DNA of 64,000 bases. It comes from Methylobacillus flagellatus KT (GTDB lineage: Bacteria > Pseudomonadota > Gammaproteobacteria > Burkholderiales > Methylophilaceae). Below are positions 9,022 through 17,474 of the stretch, one piece after another. The notes below the pieces were generated by a model. The model was given only the letters and a program-made list of their open reading frames with translations, made no database searches and was not told the origin of the DNA. The position numbers and the translations under genes are program-made. The stretch covers positions 744,001-808,000 of the forward strand of contig NC_007947.1 in assembly GCF_000013705.1 (NCBI RefSeq). Reading direction: 5' to 3'. The stretch's first letter is position 1; every line of letters begins with the position of its first letter.

Positions 9022-10434
9022 CTATGAAAGGTCGAAGATCTTGCCCGGATTCATAATGCCGTTTGGATCGAACACTTTCTTGAGTTCGCGCATGTATTCG
9101 ATTTCGATGGGGTCCCGGGTGTAGGTGAGATAGTCTTTCTTGGTCATGCCCACGCCGTGTTCTGCGGAGATCGAGCCATTGTATTTCTGCACGGTCTCGA
9201 AGACGAACTGGTTGACCACCTTGCATTTCTCGAAGAATTCATCCTTGGTCAGGTCGGCCGGCTTGAGAATGTTGAGGTGCAGGTTGCCGTCGCCGATATG
9301 GCCAAACCAGCAGACTTCGAAGTCCGGATAATTGGCAGCCACAACCGCATCGATATCGGCGATGAAGGCGGGCACATGGGTGATCAGCACCGAGATGTCG
9401 TTCTTGTACGGTGTGAATGGGGCAATCGTTTCCGAAATGCCTTCGCGCAAATGCCATAACGCTTCGGCCTGTGCCTGGGATTGGCTCATGACGCCGTCGA
9501 GTATCCAGCCTTGTTCCATGCAATGCTCGAATATCTGCATGGCGTCGTCGACCACGGCCTCGAAACGGCCCTCGAATTCGAGCAGCACATACAACGGGGA
9601 TTCGGTGTCAAAAGGGCGCACCGCATGGCCGTGAGCGAGGACTTTTTCCAGCGCCACGTGATTGAAGAACTCGAAGGCGGTGAGGTCGATGCGCTGCTGG
9701 AACGCATGCAGGATAGGCATGACAGCGGCGAAGTCGGGCACGCTCAATACCAGCACCTTGAGGTCCTGTGGCTGTCGCGTAAGCTTGATTTCCGCCTCAG
9801 TGACGATGCCCAGCGTGCCTTCGGAGCCGATGAACAATTGGTGCAGTGCGTAGCCGGTGGCGTTCTTGATCATGCCCTTGTTGAGGTGCAGGATGTCGCC
9901 CTTGCCGGTGACAACGGTGAGGCCCAGCACCCATTCGCGCGTCATGCCGTAATGGATGACCTTGATGCCGCCCGCATTGGTGCCGATGTTGCCGCCCATC
10001 TGGCTGGAGCCGGCGGCGGCGAAATCCACAGGGTAATAGAGGCCTTGCTGCTCGGCATATTGCTGTAATTGCTCGGTGACCACGCCGGCCTGGATGCGCA
10101 CCAGTCGGTCGGCATGCAGGAAGGACAAGACCTTGTTCATGCGGTCCAGGCTGATGACGATCTCGCCATTGGCGGCGACCGCCCCGGCAGAAAGTCCAGT
10201 GCGGCCGCCGCTAGGAGTGATGGCGATGTTGAATTGGTTGGCCAGTTTGACGATGGCCTGCACTTCCTCGGTGCTCCCGGGAAAGACAATGGCGGATGGA
10301 CGCGGTTCGAAATGTTTGGTCCAGTCCACGCCCCAGCTTTTCAGGCTGTCTTCATCGGTCTTGACGCGTTGTTCGCCTACGATGGTTTGGAGTTGTTCCA
10401 AAAGAGAGGAGGGAAGGCTGGCGGCTGCATTCAT
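9022..10434 (-). CDS. GlcD-family FAD-linked oxidase, probable D-2-hydroxyglutarate dehydrogenase
   Basis: Cytoplasmic flavoprotein of 470 residues in the FAD_binding_4/FAD-oxidase C family. FAD-binding signatures are PSGGRTGLSAGA, GGNIGTNAGGIKVIHYG and GSEGTLGIVTEAEIKL. The metal/substrate region of the 2-hydroxyacid dehydrogenases is seen in FGHIGDGNLHLN and SAEHGVGMTKK. The ATG at 10434 is preferred to a TTG one codon earlier. The gene diverges from serA, and ETF-QO and ETF genes lie a few kilobases away. In Pseudomonas stutzeri, D-2-hydroxyglutarate dehydrogenase is linked to SerA and gives its electrons to ETF. That context makes D-2-hydroxyglutarate the best substrate guess. Glycolate or D-lactate oxidase is the alternative, but no glcE or glcF partner is present. 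Confidence 0.85.
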   Translation of the reverse strand: MNAAASLPSSLLEQLQTIVGEQRVKTDEDSLKSWGVDWTKHFEPRPSAIVFPGSTEEVQAIVKLANQFNIAITPSGGRTGLSAGAVAANGEIVISLDRMNKVLSFLHADRLVRIQAGVVTEQLQQYAEQQGLYYPVDFAAAGSSQMGGNIGTNAGGIKVIHYGMTREWVLGLTVVTGKGDILHLNKGMIKNATGYALHQLFIGSEGTLGIVTEAEIKLTRQPQDLKVLVLSVPDFAAVMPILHAFQQRIDLTAFEFFNHVALEKVLAHGHAVRPFDTESPLYVLLEFEGRFEAVVDDAMQIFEHCMEQGWILDGVMSQSQAQAEALWHLREGISETIAPFTPYKNDISVLITHVPAFIADIDAVVAANYPDFEVCWFGHIGDGNLHLNILKPADLTKDEFFEKCKVVNQFVFETVQKYNGSISAEHGVGMTKKDYLTYTRDPIEIEYMRELKKVFDPNGIMNPGKIFDLS

Positions 10435-10498
10435 CAAACATCTACCTGTGAAAATGACATTGAATCTTCAAATGGGAATTAAAGCGCGGTCAATCGAC

Positions 10499-10527
10499 TT
10501 AATCGCTTATTTTATCAGTTTTATAAT
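10499..10527 (+). promoter_or_regulatory. Candidate sigma-70 promoter for serA
   Basis: TTAATC (10499-10504), a 17-base spacer and a consensus TATAAT (10522-10527) lie about 140 bases upstream of serA. The -35 element is weak. Confidence 0.35.
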
Positions 10528-10668
10528 GGGTATTGATTCCCGATCTCAGTTTTATCTGGCCTTATCGCGTTTATGATGAGGAATGGTCGTATCCCTGATC
10601 TTCGAGGGGTTTAATAAGTGTGGCGGTGTGCTACGATCACTGATTTTTGGCCTTTTACCGGAGCCGTC

Positions 10669-11901
10669 ATGACCCAACAACTTTCCCTGCCAAAGGACAA
10701 GATCCGTTTTTTACTGCTGGAAGGCGTGCACCAAAACGCCGTGGAGGTGCTCAATGCCGCCGGTTACCGTAATATCGACTATCGCAAGACTGCACTGGAC
10801 GAAGATGCGCTGATCGAGGCAATCAAGGATGTACATTTCCTTGGCATTCGCTCCCGCACCCAGGTAACGGCCAAGGTGCTGGACGCTGCCAATAAACTCA
10901 CTGCCATCGGCTGCTTCTGCATCGGCACCAACCAGGTGGACCTGGATGGCGCGCTGGAGCGGGGCATCCCAGTATTCAATGCCCCTTACTCGAACACTCG
11001 CTCCGTCGCCGAACTGGTACTGGCGCAGACTATTCTGCTGCTGCGCGGTATTCCGGAGAAGAACGCGTTGGTGCACAGGGGCGGCTGGACCAAGTCCGCT
11101 GAAGGATCCTTCGAGGCGCGAGGCAAGACCTTGGGTATCGTCGGTTATGGTTCCATTGGTTCGCAGCTGTCCGTGTTGGCCGAAAGCCTGGGCATGAAAG
11201 TGATCTACTTTGATGTCATTGCCAAGCTGCCTTTGGGCAATGCACGCCAGGTTGGCACGATGGAGGAATTGTTGTCGCAGGCGGATGTGGTGTCTCTGCA
11301 CGTGCCGGAATTGCCCTCCACCAAGAACATGATGCGCGCCGAGCAGTTCGCGCAAATGAAGAAGGGGAGCATCTTCATCAATGCGGCCCGCGGCACCTGC
11401 GTGGATATCGACGCATTGGCACGGGCGATCGAGTCCAAGCACCTGGCCGGTGCGGCGATCGATGTATTCCCCGTTGAGCCCAAGAGCAATGATGAGGAGT
11501 TCCAGTCACCTTTGCGCGCTTTTGACAATGTCATCCTCACTCCGCATATCGGCGGCTCAACCCAAGAAGCGCAAGCCAATATCGGCATCGAGGTCGGCGA
11601 GAAGTTCGTGCGCTATTCCGACGCGGGATCGACAATCACTGCCGTGAATTTCCCTGAAGTCTCTATTCCGAAGCAGCCAGGCACGCATCGCTTGTTGCAT
11701 ATCCATCGGAATGTGCCGGGTGTATTGTCCGCTGTCAATAGCCTGTTCGCGCGCAACAACATCAACATTGCGGCCCAGAGCATGATGACCAAGGGCGATA
11801 TCGGTTACATGATCATGGATGTGGAAGCCTCGGCATCTAGCGCCGCGATCGAAGCGTTGCAGACGGTTGAGGGAACATTGCGCACTCGAGTGCTTTATTA
11901 A
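10669..11901 (+). CDS. serA: D-3-phosphoglycerate dehydrogenase
   Basis: First enzyme of serine synthesis, oxidising 3-phosphoglycerate with NAD+. At 410 residues it matches the E. coli length exactly. The catalytic domain has the arginine region GIRSRTQVT, the Rossmann motif VGYGSIGSQLS and the catalytic histidine in LTPHIGGST. A C-terminal ACT domain (from about residue 335, ending in MTKGDIGYMIMDV) suggests feedback by serine. ATG at 10669 with GGAG at 10660-10663 is the start. E. coli-type SerA also reduces 2-oxoglutarate to D-2-hydroxyglutarate, which needs a disposal enzyme, and a likely one is encoded divergently next door. A strong terminator follows. Confidence 0.95.
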   Translation: MTQQLSLPKDKIRFLLLEGVHQNAVEVLNAAGYRNIDYRKTALDEDALIEAIKDVHFLGIRSRTQVTAKVLDAANKLTAIGCFCIGTNQVDLDGALERGIPVFNAPYSNTRSVAELVLAQTILLLRGIPEKNALVHRGGWTKSAEGSFEARGKTLGIVGYGSIGSQLSVLAESLGMKVIYFDVIAKLPLGNARQVGTMEELLSQADVVSLHVPELPSTKNMMRAEQFAQMKKGSIFINAARGTCVDIDALARAIESKHLAGAAIDVFPVEPKSNDEEFQSPLRAFDNVILTPHIGGSTQEAQANIGIEVGEKFVRYSDAGSTITAVNFPEVSIPKQPGTHRLLHIHRNVPGVLSAVNSLFARNNINIAAQSMMTKGDIGYMIMDVEASASSAAIEALQTVEGTLRTRVLY

Positions 11902-11940
11902 TCTTTGAAGCAGCGTGCTTGAAGCATGTAAGTACTTTGC

Positions 11941-11973
11941 AAACCCTTGGCTTTTGCCAGGGGTTTATTTTTT
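11941..11973 (+). terminator. Rho-independent terminator after serA
   Basis: AAACCCTTGGC (11941-11951) pairs with GCCAGGGGTTT (11956-11966) with one G-T wobble, followed by ATTTTTT. It begins 39 bases after the serA stop. Confidence 0.85.
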
Positions 11974-12081
11974 ATGGGATTTCAGTTTGGGTTGTTCTCC
12001 GTAGTATGTCCCTTACTTAAGGCCAAGGGCGAGCGCAACGTAAGCCAAGTCACCATTGACTTTTCTCCCGTCTAGTTGCGC

Positions 12082-12128
12082 AGGGGCAAGCTACCGGCCC
12101 TGCATGCTCATCTGCTGTGCTTGCCCTT
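12082..12128. repeat. Inverted repeat downstream of ETF-QO
   Basis: AGGGGCAAGC (12082-12091) and GCTTGCCCTT (12119-12128) form a 10-bp stem with one G-T pair around a 27-base loop, just after the ETF-QO stop on the minus strand. A role in termination or mRNA stability is possible. Confidence 0.4.
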
Positions 12129-12144
12129 GGTTTTGTTGGATTTT

Positions 12145-13794
12145 TTACATGCTGACGTAGTTTGGTCCACCGCCGCCTTCCGGCGTGCGCCAGTTGATGT
12201 TCTGCAATGGATCCTTGATGTCACAGGTCTTGCAGTGAATGCAATTGGATGCATTGATCTGCAATCTCGGGTTGCCCTCATTGGTGACGATTTCATAGAC
12301 CCCTGCAGGGCAATAGCGTTGTTCTGGCGCGTCGTACTGCGGCAGGTTGATGTCGACCGGAATGCTCTGGTCGCGCAATACCAGGTGGCAAGGCTGGTCT
12401 TCCTCGTGGAAGACATTGGTGAGATACACCGATGACAATTTGTCGAAGCTAACCACGCCATCCGGTTTGGGATAGGTAATTTTCGGGCAGGCTGCTGCCG
12501 GTTTGAGGCACTCGTGATCGGCTTTGCCATGTGACAGTGTCCAGGGCGTGGTGATGCCGAACGAGGCCAGCCACATTTCCATGCCGCCATACATGCTGCC
12601 AAGGATATTGCCGAAGCGCGAAAGGGCGGGCTTGACGTTGCGCACTGCGTGCAGGTCTTTCCATATCCACGAGTTGCGGATTTTGTCCGGGTAGCTTTCC
12701 AGCGTGGCGCCAAATGATTCCTGCGCCAGGGCTTCCACCACGGCTTCAGCCGCGAGCATGCCCGACTTCATGGCATTGTGGGAGCCCTTGATGCGTGGCA
12801 CGTTCATGAAGCCGGCAGTGCAGCCGATCAGCAAGCCGCCTGGGAAAGCCAGGCGCGGGATGGATTGCAGGCCGCCTTCTGTCAGCGCGCGTGCACCGTA
12901 GCTAAGGCGTTTGCCGCCCTCCAACAGCGGGCGAATGGCAGGGTGTGTCTTGAAACGCTGGAACTCATCGAATGGGCTCAGGTGCGGGTTGCTGTAGTTG
13001 AGGTGCACTACGAAGCCGATGGCCACGGTGTTTTCCTTCAGATGATAGATGAATGATCCACCGCCTGTGCTGTTGTCCAATGGCCAGCCTTGCGAATGCA
13101 TGACCGAGCCGGGCTTGGATTTTTCCGGCTCGATCTGCCAGATTTCCTTGAAGCCGATACCGAATTTCTGTGGCTCTGATAATGCGCGAAGCTGGAAATG
13201 CTCGGTGAGGTCCTTGGTCAGCGATCCGCGCGCGCCTTCCGCAAACAGGGTGTAGTGCGCGCGCAGTTCCATGCCCAGTGCAAATCCCGGTTTTTCGTGA
13301 CCTTCCTTGTCGCGGCCCATGTCACCGGTGATGACCCCTTGGACAACGCCAGCTTCATCATAAATGACCTCGGCAGCACTGAAACCGGGGTAGATTTCCA
13401 CGCCCAGGGCTTCCGCTTGTTCGCCCAGCCAGCGGCAAACGTCGCCCAAACTGACGATGTAATTACCATGGTTGTTCATGAGGGGTGGGATCAGCTTGGC
13501 TGGGATGTCGAAACTTTTTTCCTCGCTCAAGACGAGGAAGTGGTCGTCAGTGACGGGGGTATGAAGCGGAGCGCCTTTTTCCTTCCAGTCGGGAATCAGT
13601 TCATTGAGGGCAATCGGGTCGATCACGGCGCCTGAAAGAATATGTGCGCCTACCTCGGCGCCTTTTTCCAGTACGCAGACGTTGATTTCACGCCCCTGTT
13701 CCAGCGCCAGCTGCTTGATGCGGATCGCGGCGGACAGTCCAGATGGGCCAGCGCCGACGATCAATACGTCATAATTCATTACATCGCGTTGCAT
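12145..13794 (-). CDS. Electron transfer flavoprotein:ubiquinone oxidoreductase
   Basis: Membrane-associated flavo-iron-sulfur protein of about 549 residues that passes electrons from reduced ETF to ubiquinone. The N-terminal FAD motif is DVLIVGAGPSGLSAAIR. The C-terminal [4Fe-4S] cluster is in NASNCIHCKTCDIKDP, followed by the family ending TPEGGGGPNYVSM. The frame is open upstream to 13848 but would overlap the LysR gene. The ATG at 13794 leaves a 10-base gap and gives the usual bacterial length; an ATG at 13779 is also possible. The gene is downstream of and co-directional with a LysR gene and divergent from etfB-etfA, so the whole electron route from ETF-linked dehydrogenases to quinone is encoded together. 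Confidence 0.93.
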   Translation of the reverse strand: MQRDVMNYDVLIVGAGPSGLSAAIRIKQLALEQGREINVCVLEKGAEVGAHILSGAVIDPIALNELIPDWKEKGAPLHTPVTDDHFLVLSEEKSFDIPAKLIPPLMNNHGNYIVSLGDVCRWLGEQAEALGVEIYPGFSAAEVIYDEAGVVQGVITGDMGRDKEGHEKPGFALGMELRAHYTLFAEGARGSLTKDLTEHFQLRALSEPQKFGIGFKEIWQIEPEKSKPGSVMHSQGWPLDNSTGGGSFIYHLKENTVAIGFVVHLNYSNPHLSPFDEFQRFKTHPAIRPLLEGGKRLSYGARALTEGGLQSIPRLAFPGGLLIGCTAGFMNVPRIKGSHNAMKSGMLAAEAVVEALAQESFGATLESYPDKIRNSWIWKDLHAVRNVKPALSRFGNILGSMYGGMEMWLASFGITTPWTLSHGKADHECLKPAAACPKITYPKPDGVVSFDKLSSVYLTNVFHEEDQPCHLVLRDQSIPVDINLPQYDAPEQRYCPAGVYEIVTNEGNPRLQINASNCIHCKTCDIKDPLQNINWRTPEGGGGPNYVSM

Positions 13795-13804
13795 GCTAAG
13801 ACTT

Positions 13805-14731
13805 TCATGGAAGATACGGTATGTTGATTTCGTCGCTGCGCCGCACATCGCGGGTCAGCAGCCGGCAATGATTGAGGAATTCGCGCACGGCGGCAGTCTG
13901 GTATTTCTTCTTGTGCCAGACGAACATGAACTGGCGTTTCAGATCGAGCTCGGGCGTTGCCAGCGCCACCAGGTTACCACGCGTGATATCGTCCTTGAGC
14001 GCGAGGCGGGAAATGCAGCCCAGGCCGATGCCGGATTCCACGGCACGCTTGATGGCTTCGGTATGCTCGAGCACCATGCGTACCTGCAGGCGGCTGTGAT
14101 GGTGGCGCAAGGCATGATCGAACGTCTCGCGCGTGCCCGAGCCATGTTCACGCAAGACCCAGCTTTCCTGAAGAATGGTCTCCAGGCTGGCACTGCCCTG
14201 TTTGGCGAGCGGATGCTGGGGCGAGCAGAATACGGTCAGTTCATCTTCGATCCAGGGCTCAACCTGCAGATCGGGGTGGTGACAATTGCCTTCGATCAGG
14301 CCGAGGTCCAGGTCGTACATTGCCACCTGCTGCATGATGGCGTTCGTATTTTGCACATGCAATTGCACTTGGCAAGCTTGATGCTGCTTCATGAAGGAGC
14401 CGATCAGCAGGGTGGCGAGATAGTTACCTATCGTCAGTGTGGCACCCACTTTTAGCAAGCCAAAGGCGGATTTTCCCTGTAAAATGCTCTCTATTTCAGC
14501 AGCGCGGTCTAGCACAGCTGCCGCCATCGGCAGCAGGCTGCGGCCCAGCTCGTTGAGTTTCAGCACTTTACCCATGCGGTCAAACAGTTTGCAATCAAAC
14601 TGTCGTTCCAGTTCGGCAAGTGCAGTACTGGCGGCGGATTGCGACAATGACAAATCCTCGGCCGCTCGTGACACATTCTCCAGGCGTGCAATGGCAACGA
14701 ATACTTCGAGTTGTCGTAGGGTATGCTTCAC
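13805..14731 (-). CDS. LysR-family transcriptional regulator
   Basis: DNA-binding regulator of 308 residues. The N-terminal winged helix-turn-helix has the LysR pattern LRQLEVFVAIARLENVSRAA followed by LSQSAASTALAELE. The remainder is a periplasmic-binding-like effector domain (GLLKVGATLTIGNY onward), resembling the CysB/CbbR/YeiE branch. The start is a GTG at 14731. The gene lies between ETF-QO (10 bases downstream, same strand) and the divergent etfB-etfA, so control of the ETF genes is likely, although its ligand is unknown. A Fur-box-like palindrome overlaps its ribosome-binding region. Confidence 0.9.
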   Translation of the reverse strand: MKHTLRQLEVFVAIARLENVSRAAEDLSLSQSAASTALAELERQFDCKLFDRMGKVLKLNELGRSLLPMAAAVLDRAAEIESILQGKSAFGLLKVGATLTIGNYLATLLIGSFMKQHQACQVQLHVQNTNAIMQQVAMYDLDLGLIEGNCHHPDLQVEPWIEDELTVFCSPQHPLAKQGSASLETILQESWVLREHGSGTRETFDHALRHHHSRLQVRMVLEHTEAIKRAVESGIGLGCISRLALKDDITRGNLVALATPELDLKRQFMFVWHKKKYQTAAVREFLNHCRLLTRDVRRSDEINIPYLP

Positions 14732-14732
14732 C

Positions 14733-14747
14733 TGAGAATGATTCTCA
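14733..14747. promoter_or_regulatory. Fur-box-like palindrome
   Basis: TGAGAATGATTCTCA is a perfect 7-1-7 inverted repeat. It differs from the TGATAATNATTATCA Fur core by one symmetric substitution per arm. It sits immediately upstream of the LysR GTG start and about 100 bases upstream of etfB. Confidence 0.55.
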
Positions 14748-14844
14748 TATCGATGTGGTAGATATGTGATATAGTGATAATTGATTTAACAGATATTTTA
14801 CCGCTGATTAAAATATGCGGCAAATGATGGAGTGGGATCACAAT

Positions 14845-15591
14845 ATGAAAGTCTTAGTTGCTGTAAAGCATGTGGTGGATTACAACATCAAGCCCCGCGT
14901 GAAGCAGGACGGCTCTGATGTCGATATCGCCGGCGTCAAGATGGGTATCAACCCATTTGACGAAATTGCCGTGGAAGAAGCAGTGCGCATGAAGGAACGT
15001 GGCATTGTGACTGAAGTCGTTGCCGTGACCATCGGCAAGACCAACAGCCAGGATACCTTGCGCCATGCATTGGCCATGGGCGCCGACAGGGTCATCTTGG
15101 TCGAGACCGAGGCCGAATTGCAGCCTTTGGGTGTTGCCAAGCTGCTCAAGGCTGTGGTGGAGCGCGAGCAGCCTCGCCTCATCATTCTCGGCAAGCAGGC
15201 CATTGACGACGACCTTGGACAGACCGGCCAGATGCTGGCTGCCTTGATCAATGCAGGGCAGGGCACTTTTGCCTCCGTGCTCGAGGTCAAGGGCGATGAA
15301 ATCGAGGTCACGCGCGAAATCGATGGTGGTACTGACGTGGTGGCGCTCAAGCTGCCTGCGGTCGTCACGACTGATCTTCGTCTGAACGAACCTCGCTTCA
15401 TCAAGCTGCCCGCGATGATGATGGCGAAGAAAAAGCCGATCGAAAATATCAAGGCAGCCGATCTCGGTATCGATATTGCGCCCCGCCTCAAGCAACTCAA
15501 AGTTGCAGATCCCGAGCCACGCAAGCCTGGCATCAAGGTGGCGAACGTGGCCGAACTCGTTGAAAAACTACGTCTTGCGGAAGTCCTGTAA
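14845..15591 (+). CDS. etfB: Electron transfer flavoprotein beta subunit
   Basis: Cytoplasmic subunit of 248 residues; with EtfA it forms the FAD/AMP heterodimer that accepts electrons from dehydrogenases. The start MKVLVAVKHVVDYN, the motif GINPFDEIAVEEAVRMKE and the adenine-nucleotide loop KQAIDDDLGQTGQM are diagnostic of the respiratory (group I) ETF. The leucine-anchor equivalent lies in MMAKKKPIE. The ATG at 14845 is chosen because it begins the conserved sequence; GGAG lies 12 bases upstream. The stop overlaps the etfA start (TAATG), so the two subunits are translationally coupled. Confidence 0.95.
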   Translation: MKVLVAVKHVVDYNIKPRVKQDGSDVDIAGVKMGINPFDEIAVEEAVRMKERGIVTEVVAVTIGKTNSQDTLRHALAMGADRVILVETEAELQPLGVAKLLKAVVEREQPRLIILGKQAIDDDLGQTGQMLAALINAGQGTFASVLEVKGDEIEVTREIDGGTDVVALKLPAVVTTDLRLNEPRFIKLPAMMMAKKKPIENIKAADLGIDIAPRLKQLKVADPEPRKPGIKVANVAELVEKLRLAEVL

Positions 15592-16520
15592 TGAGTATCC
15601 TGATTCTGGCCGAACACGACGGCAACCACATCAAGCAATCTACCCGTCAGGCAGTCAGCGCCGCCGCTGCCTGGCAACTTCCCATCCATCTCCTGGTGGC
15701 TGGCTCCAGTAGCGAATCACTTGCCAAGGAAGCTAGCGGGATCGCTGGTGTCGCCAAGGTGCTGCATGCAGAGGCAGCGCATTTCGAGCACCCCCTGGCA
15801 GAGGATGTGGCTGCATTGCTGGTGCAGCTCGGGGCAGACTACAAGGTGATTCTTTCTGCGCATACTTCTTTCAGCAAAAGTGTATTGCCGCGCGTTGCTG
15901 CCTTGCTTGATGTGGCAATGGTCTCCGACGTGGTGAGCATTACCGCGCCGGCAACGTATGTACGCCCGATCTATGCAGGTAACGTGCTTTCTACCGTTGA
16001 AAGCAGTGATGCCATTCAGGTGCTGACGATTCGTGCTACCTCTTTTGCCGCCGCTACCGATGGTGCCAATGCCGAAGTGGCTAAAGTCAATGTGCCTCCC
16101 AGTACTGGTCTCAGCCGCTGGGTGAAGGAAGACAAGACCGTGTCAGACCGGCCCGAGCTTTCTTCCGCGCGTGTTGTGGTGTCAGGTGGACGAAGCCTGG
16201 GTGAGCGCTTCAACGAGTTGCTCGAACCCTTGGCACATCGCTTTGGTGGCGCGCTGGGCGCAACCCGGGCTGCTGTGGATGCGGGCTTTGCACCGAATGA
16301 CATCCAGGTCGGGCAGACCGGTACCATCGTCGCGCCCGAGCTGTATTTCGCCATTGGCATTTCCGGTGCGATGCAGCATCTGGCAGGCATGAAAGACAGC
16401 AAGATTATCGTTGCGATCAACCACGATCCTGATGCACCTATTTTCCAATATGCGGACTACGGCCTGGTGGCCAACCTGTTTGAGGCAGTGCCCGAACTAA
16501 CGGCAGCCTTGAGCAAGTAA
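15591..16520 (+). CDS. etfA: Electron transfer flavoprotein alpha subunit
   Basis: Subunit of 309 residues that binds the catalytic FAD. The N-terminal domain (ILILAEHDGNHIKQST) is followed by the C-terminal FAD-binding domain with VVVSGGRSLGE, VGQTGTIVAPELYFAIGISG and VAINHDPDAPIFQYADYG, all classic ETF-alpha motifs. It begins within the etfB stop codon. Electrons from the ETF go to the ETF-QO encoded on the other side of the LysR gene. The likely donor in this neighbourhood is the GlcD-family oxidase; acyl-CoA dehydrogenases elsewhere in the genome could also use it. Confidence 0.95.
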   Translation: MSILILAEHDGNHIKQSTRQAVSAAAAWQLPIHLLVAGSSSESLAKEASGIAGVAKVLHAEAAHFEHPLAEDVAALLVQLGADYKVILSAHTSFSKSVLPRVAALLDVAMVSDVVSITAPATYVRPIYAGNVLSTVESSDAIQVLTIRATSFAAATDGANAEVAKVNVPPSTGLSRWVKEDKTVSDRPELSSARVVVSGGRSLGERFNELLEPLAHRFGGALGATRAAVDAGFAPNDIQVGQTGTIVAPELYFAIGISGAMQHLAGMKDSKIIVAINHDPDAPIFQYADYGLVANLFEAVPELTAALSK

Positions 16521-16551
16521 ACCCAAAAAATTCAAAGAGAATCTACAATCA

Positions 16552-17328
16552 ATGAGTGCATTTAATTCCGAGAAAGTACTGAGCGTTAAGCACTGGAACG
16601 ACAGCCTGTTCAGTTTTACTACCACACGCAATGAGTCCCTGCGGTTCGAGAATGGGCAGTTCGTCATGATCGGCCTGCAGGTGGATGGCAAGCCGCTGAT
16701 GCGCGCCTACAGCATTGCCAGCCCCAATTATGCGGAGCACCTCGAGTTCTTCAGCATCAAGGTTCCGAATGGTCCACTGACTTCACGCTTGCAGCACCTC
16801 AAGGTGGGGGATGAGCTGTTGGTCAGCCGTAAGCCTACCGGTACATTACTGCTGTCCGACCTGCGGCCTGGCAAGCATCTTTACTTGCTTTCAACCGGTA
16901 CTGGTCTGGCGCCATTCATATGCTTGATCCAAGATCCTGAAATCTACGAGCGTTTCGAGAAAGTGATCTTGGTGCATGGAGTACGCCGTGTCAATGACCT
17001 GGCTTACGAAGAGTTCATTACCAAGGAATTGCCGGAAAACGAATTTTTCGGCGAGCAGGTGAAGAACCAGCTGATCTACTACCCCACCGTGACCCGCGAG
17101 GAATTCCGCAATCAGGGCCGCCTGACCGACCTCATGGAAAGCGGCAAGCTGTTCCAGGATATCGGCCTGCCGCCGCTCAATCCTGAAACGGATCGCGCCA
17201 TGCTGTGCGGCAGCCCGCAAATGCTGGTTGATACCTGCAAGATTCTCGATGCTGCAGGGCTCAAGGTGTCGGAGCGGATAGGTGATGTCGGGGATTACGT
17301 GATCGAACGGGCGTTTGCCGAGAAGTAA
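16552..17328 (+). CDS. fpr: Ferredoxin--NADP+ reductase
   Basis: Cytoplasmic FAD enzyme of 258 residues, the length of the bacterial FPR subclass found in Azotobacter and Rhodobacter. The FAD-binding motif is MRAYSIASPNY, the NADP-binding motif STGTGLAPFICLI and the second nucleotide site AMLCGSPQMLVDTC. It ends YVIERAFAEK, typical of the subclass. It follows etfA by 31 bases and may be in the same transcript. It likely balances NADPH and reduced ferredoxin/flavodoxin in biosynthesis and oxidative stress. A strong terminator follows. Confidence 0.93.
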   Translation: MSAFNSEKVLSVKHWNDSLFSFTTTRNESLRFENGQFVMIGLQVDGKPLMRAYSIASPNYAEHLEFFSIKVPNGPLTSRLQHLKVGDELLVSRKPTGTLLLSDLRPGKHLYLLSTGTGLAPFICLIQDPEIYERFEKVILVHGVRRVNDLAYEEFITKELPENEFFGEQVKNQLIYYPTVTREEFRNQGRLTDLMESGKLFQDIGLPPLNPETDRAMLCGSPQMLVDTCKILDAAGLKVSERIGDVGDYVIERAFAEK

Positions 17329-17355
17329 TCGATACGCTTTTCCTGATATATGAAT

Positions 17356-17390
17356 AAAAAAGCTTGATGCATGCAGCATCAAGCTTTTTT
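17356..17390. terminator. Rho-independent terminator, possibly bidirectional
   Basis: AAAAAAGCTTGATGC (17356-17370) and GCATCAAGCTTTTTT (17376-17390) form a perfect 15-bp stem with a 5-base loop. A on one side and T on the other allow function on both strands. It lies between fpr and the convergent proline-rich gene. Confidence 0.9.
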
Positions 17391-17474
17391 GCTTTTAAGG
17401 GCTTTTACAAGAGTGAACACAGCGGCACCAACGTCAACAGTAACTTGGCAGCTGTGCTCGCCCTACGTCAAGCA

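Noticed and set aside
8888..9124. 78-codon plus-strand frame in the intergenic region before the FAD oxidase 3' end
   Set aside because: No ribosome-binding site, overlaps the hairpin and the oxidase 3' end, and no family resemblance.
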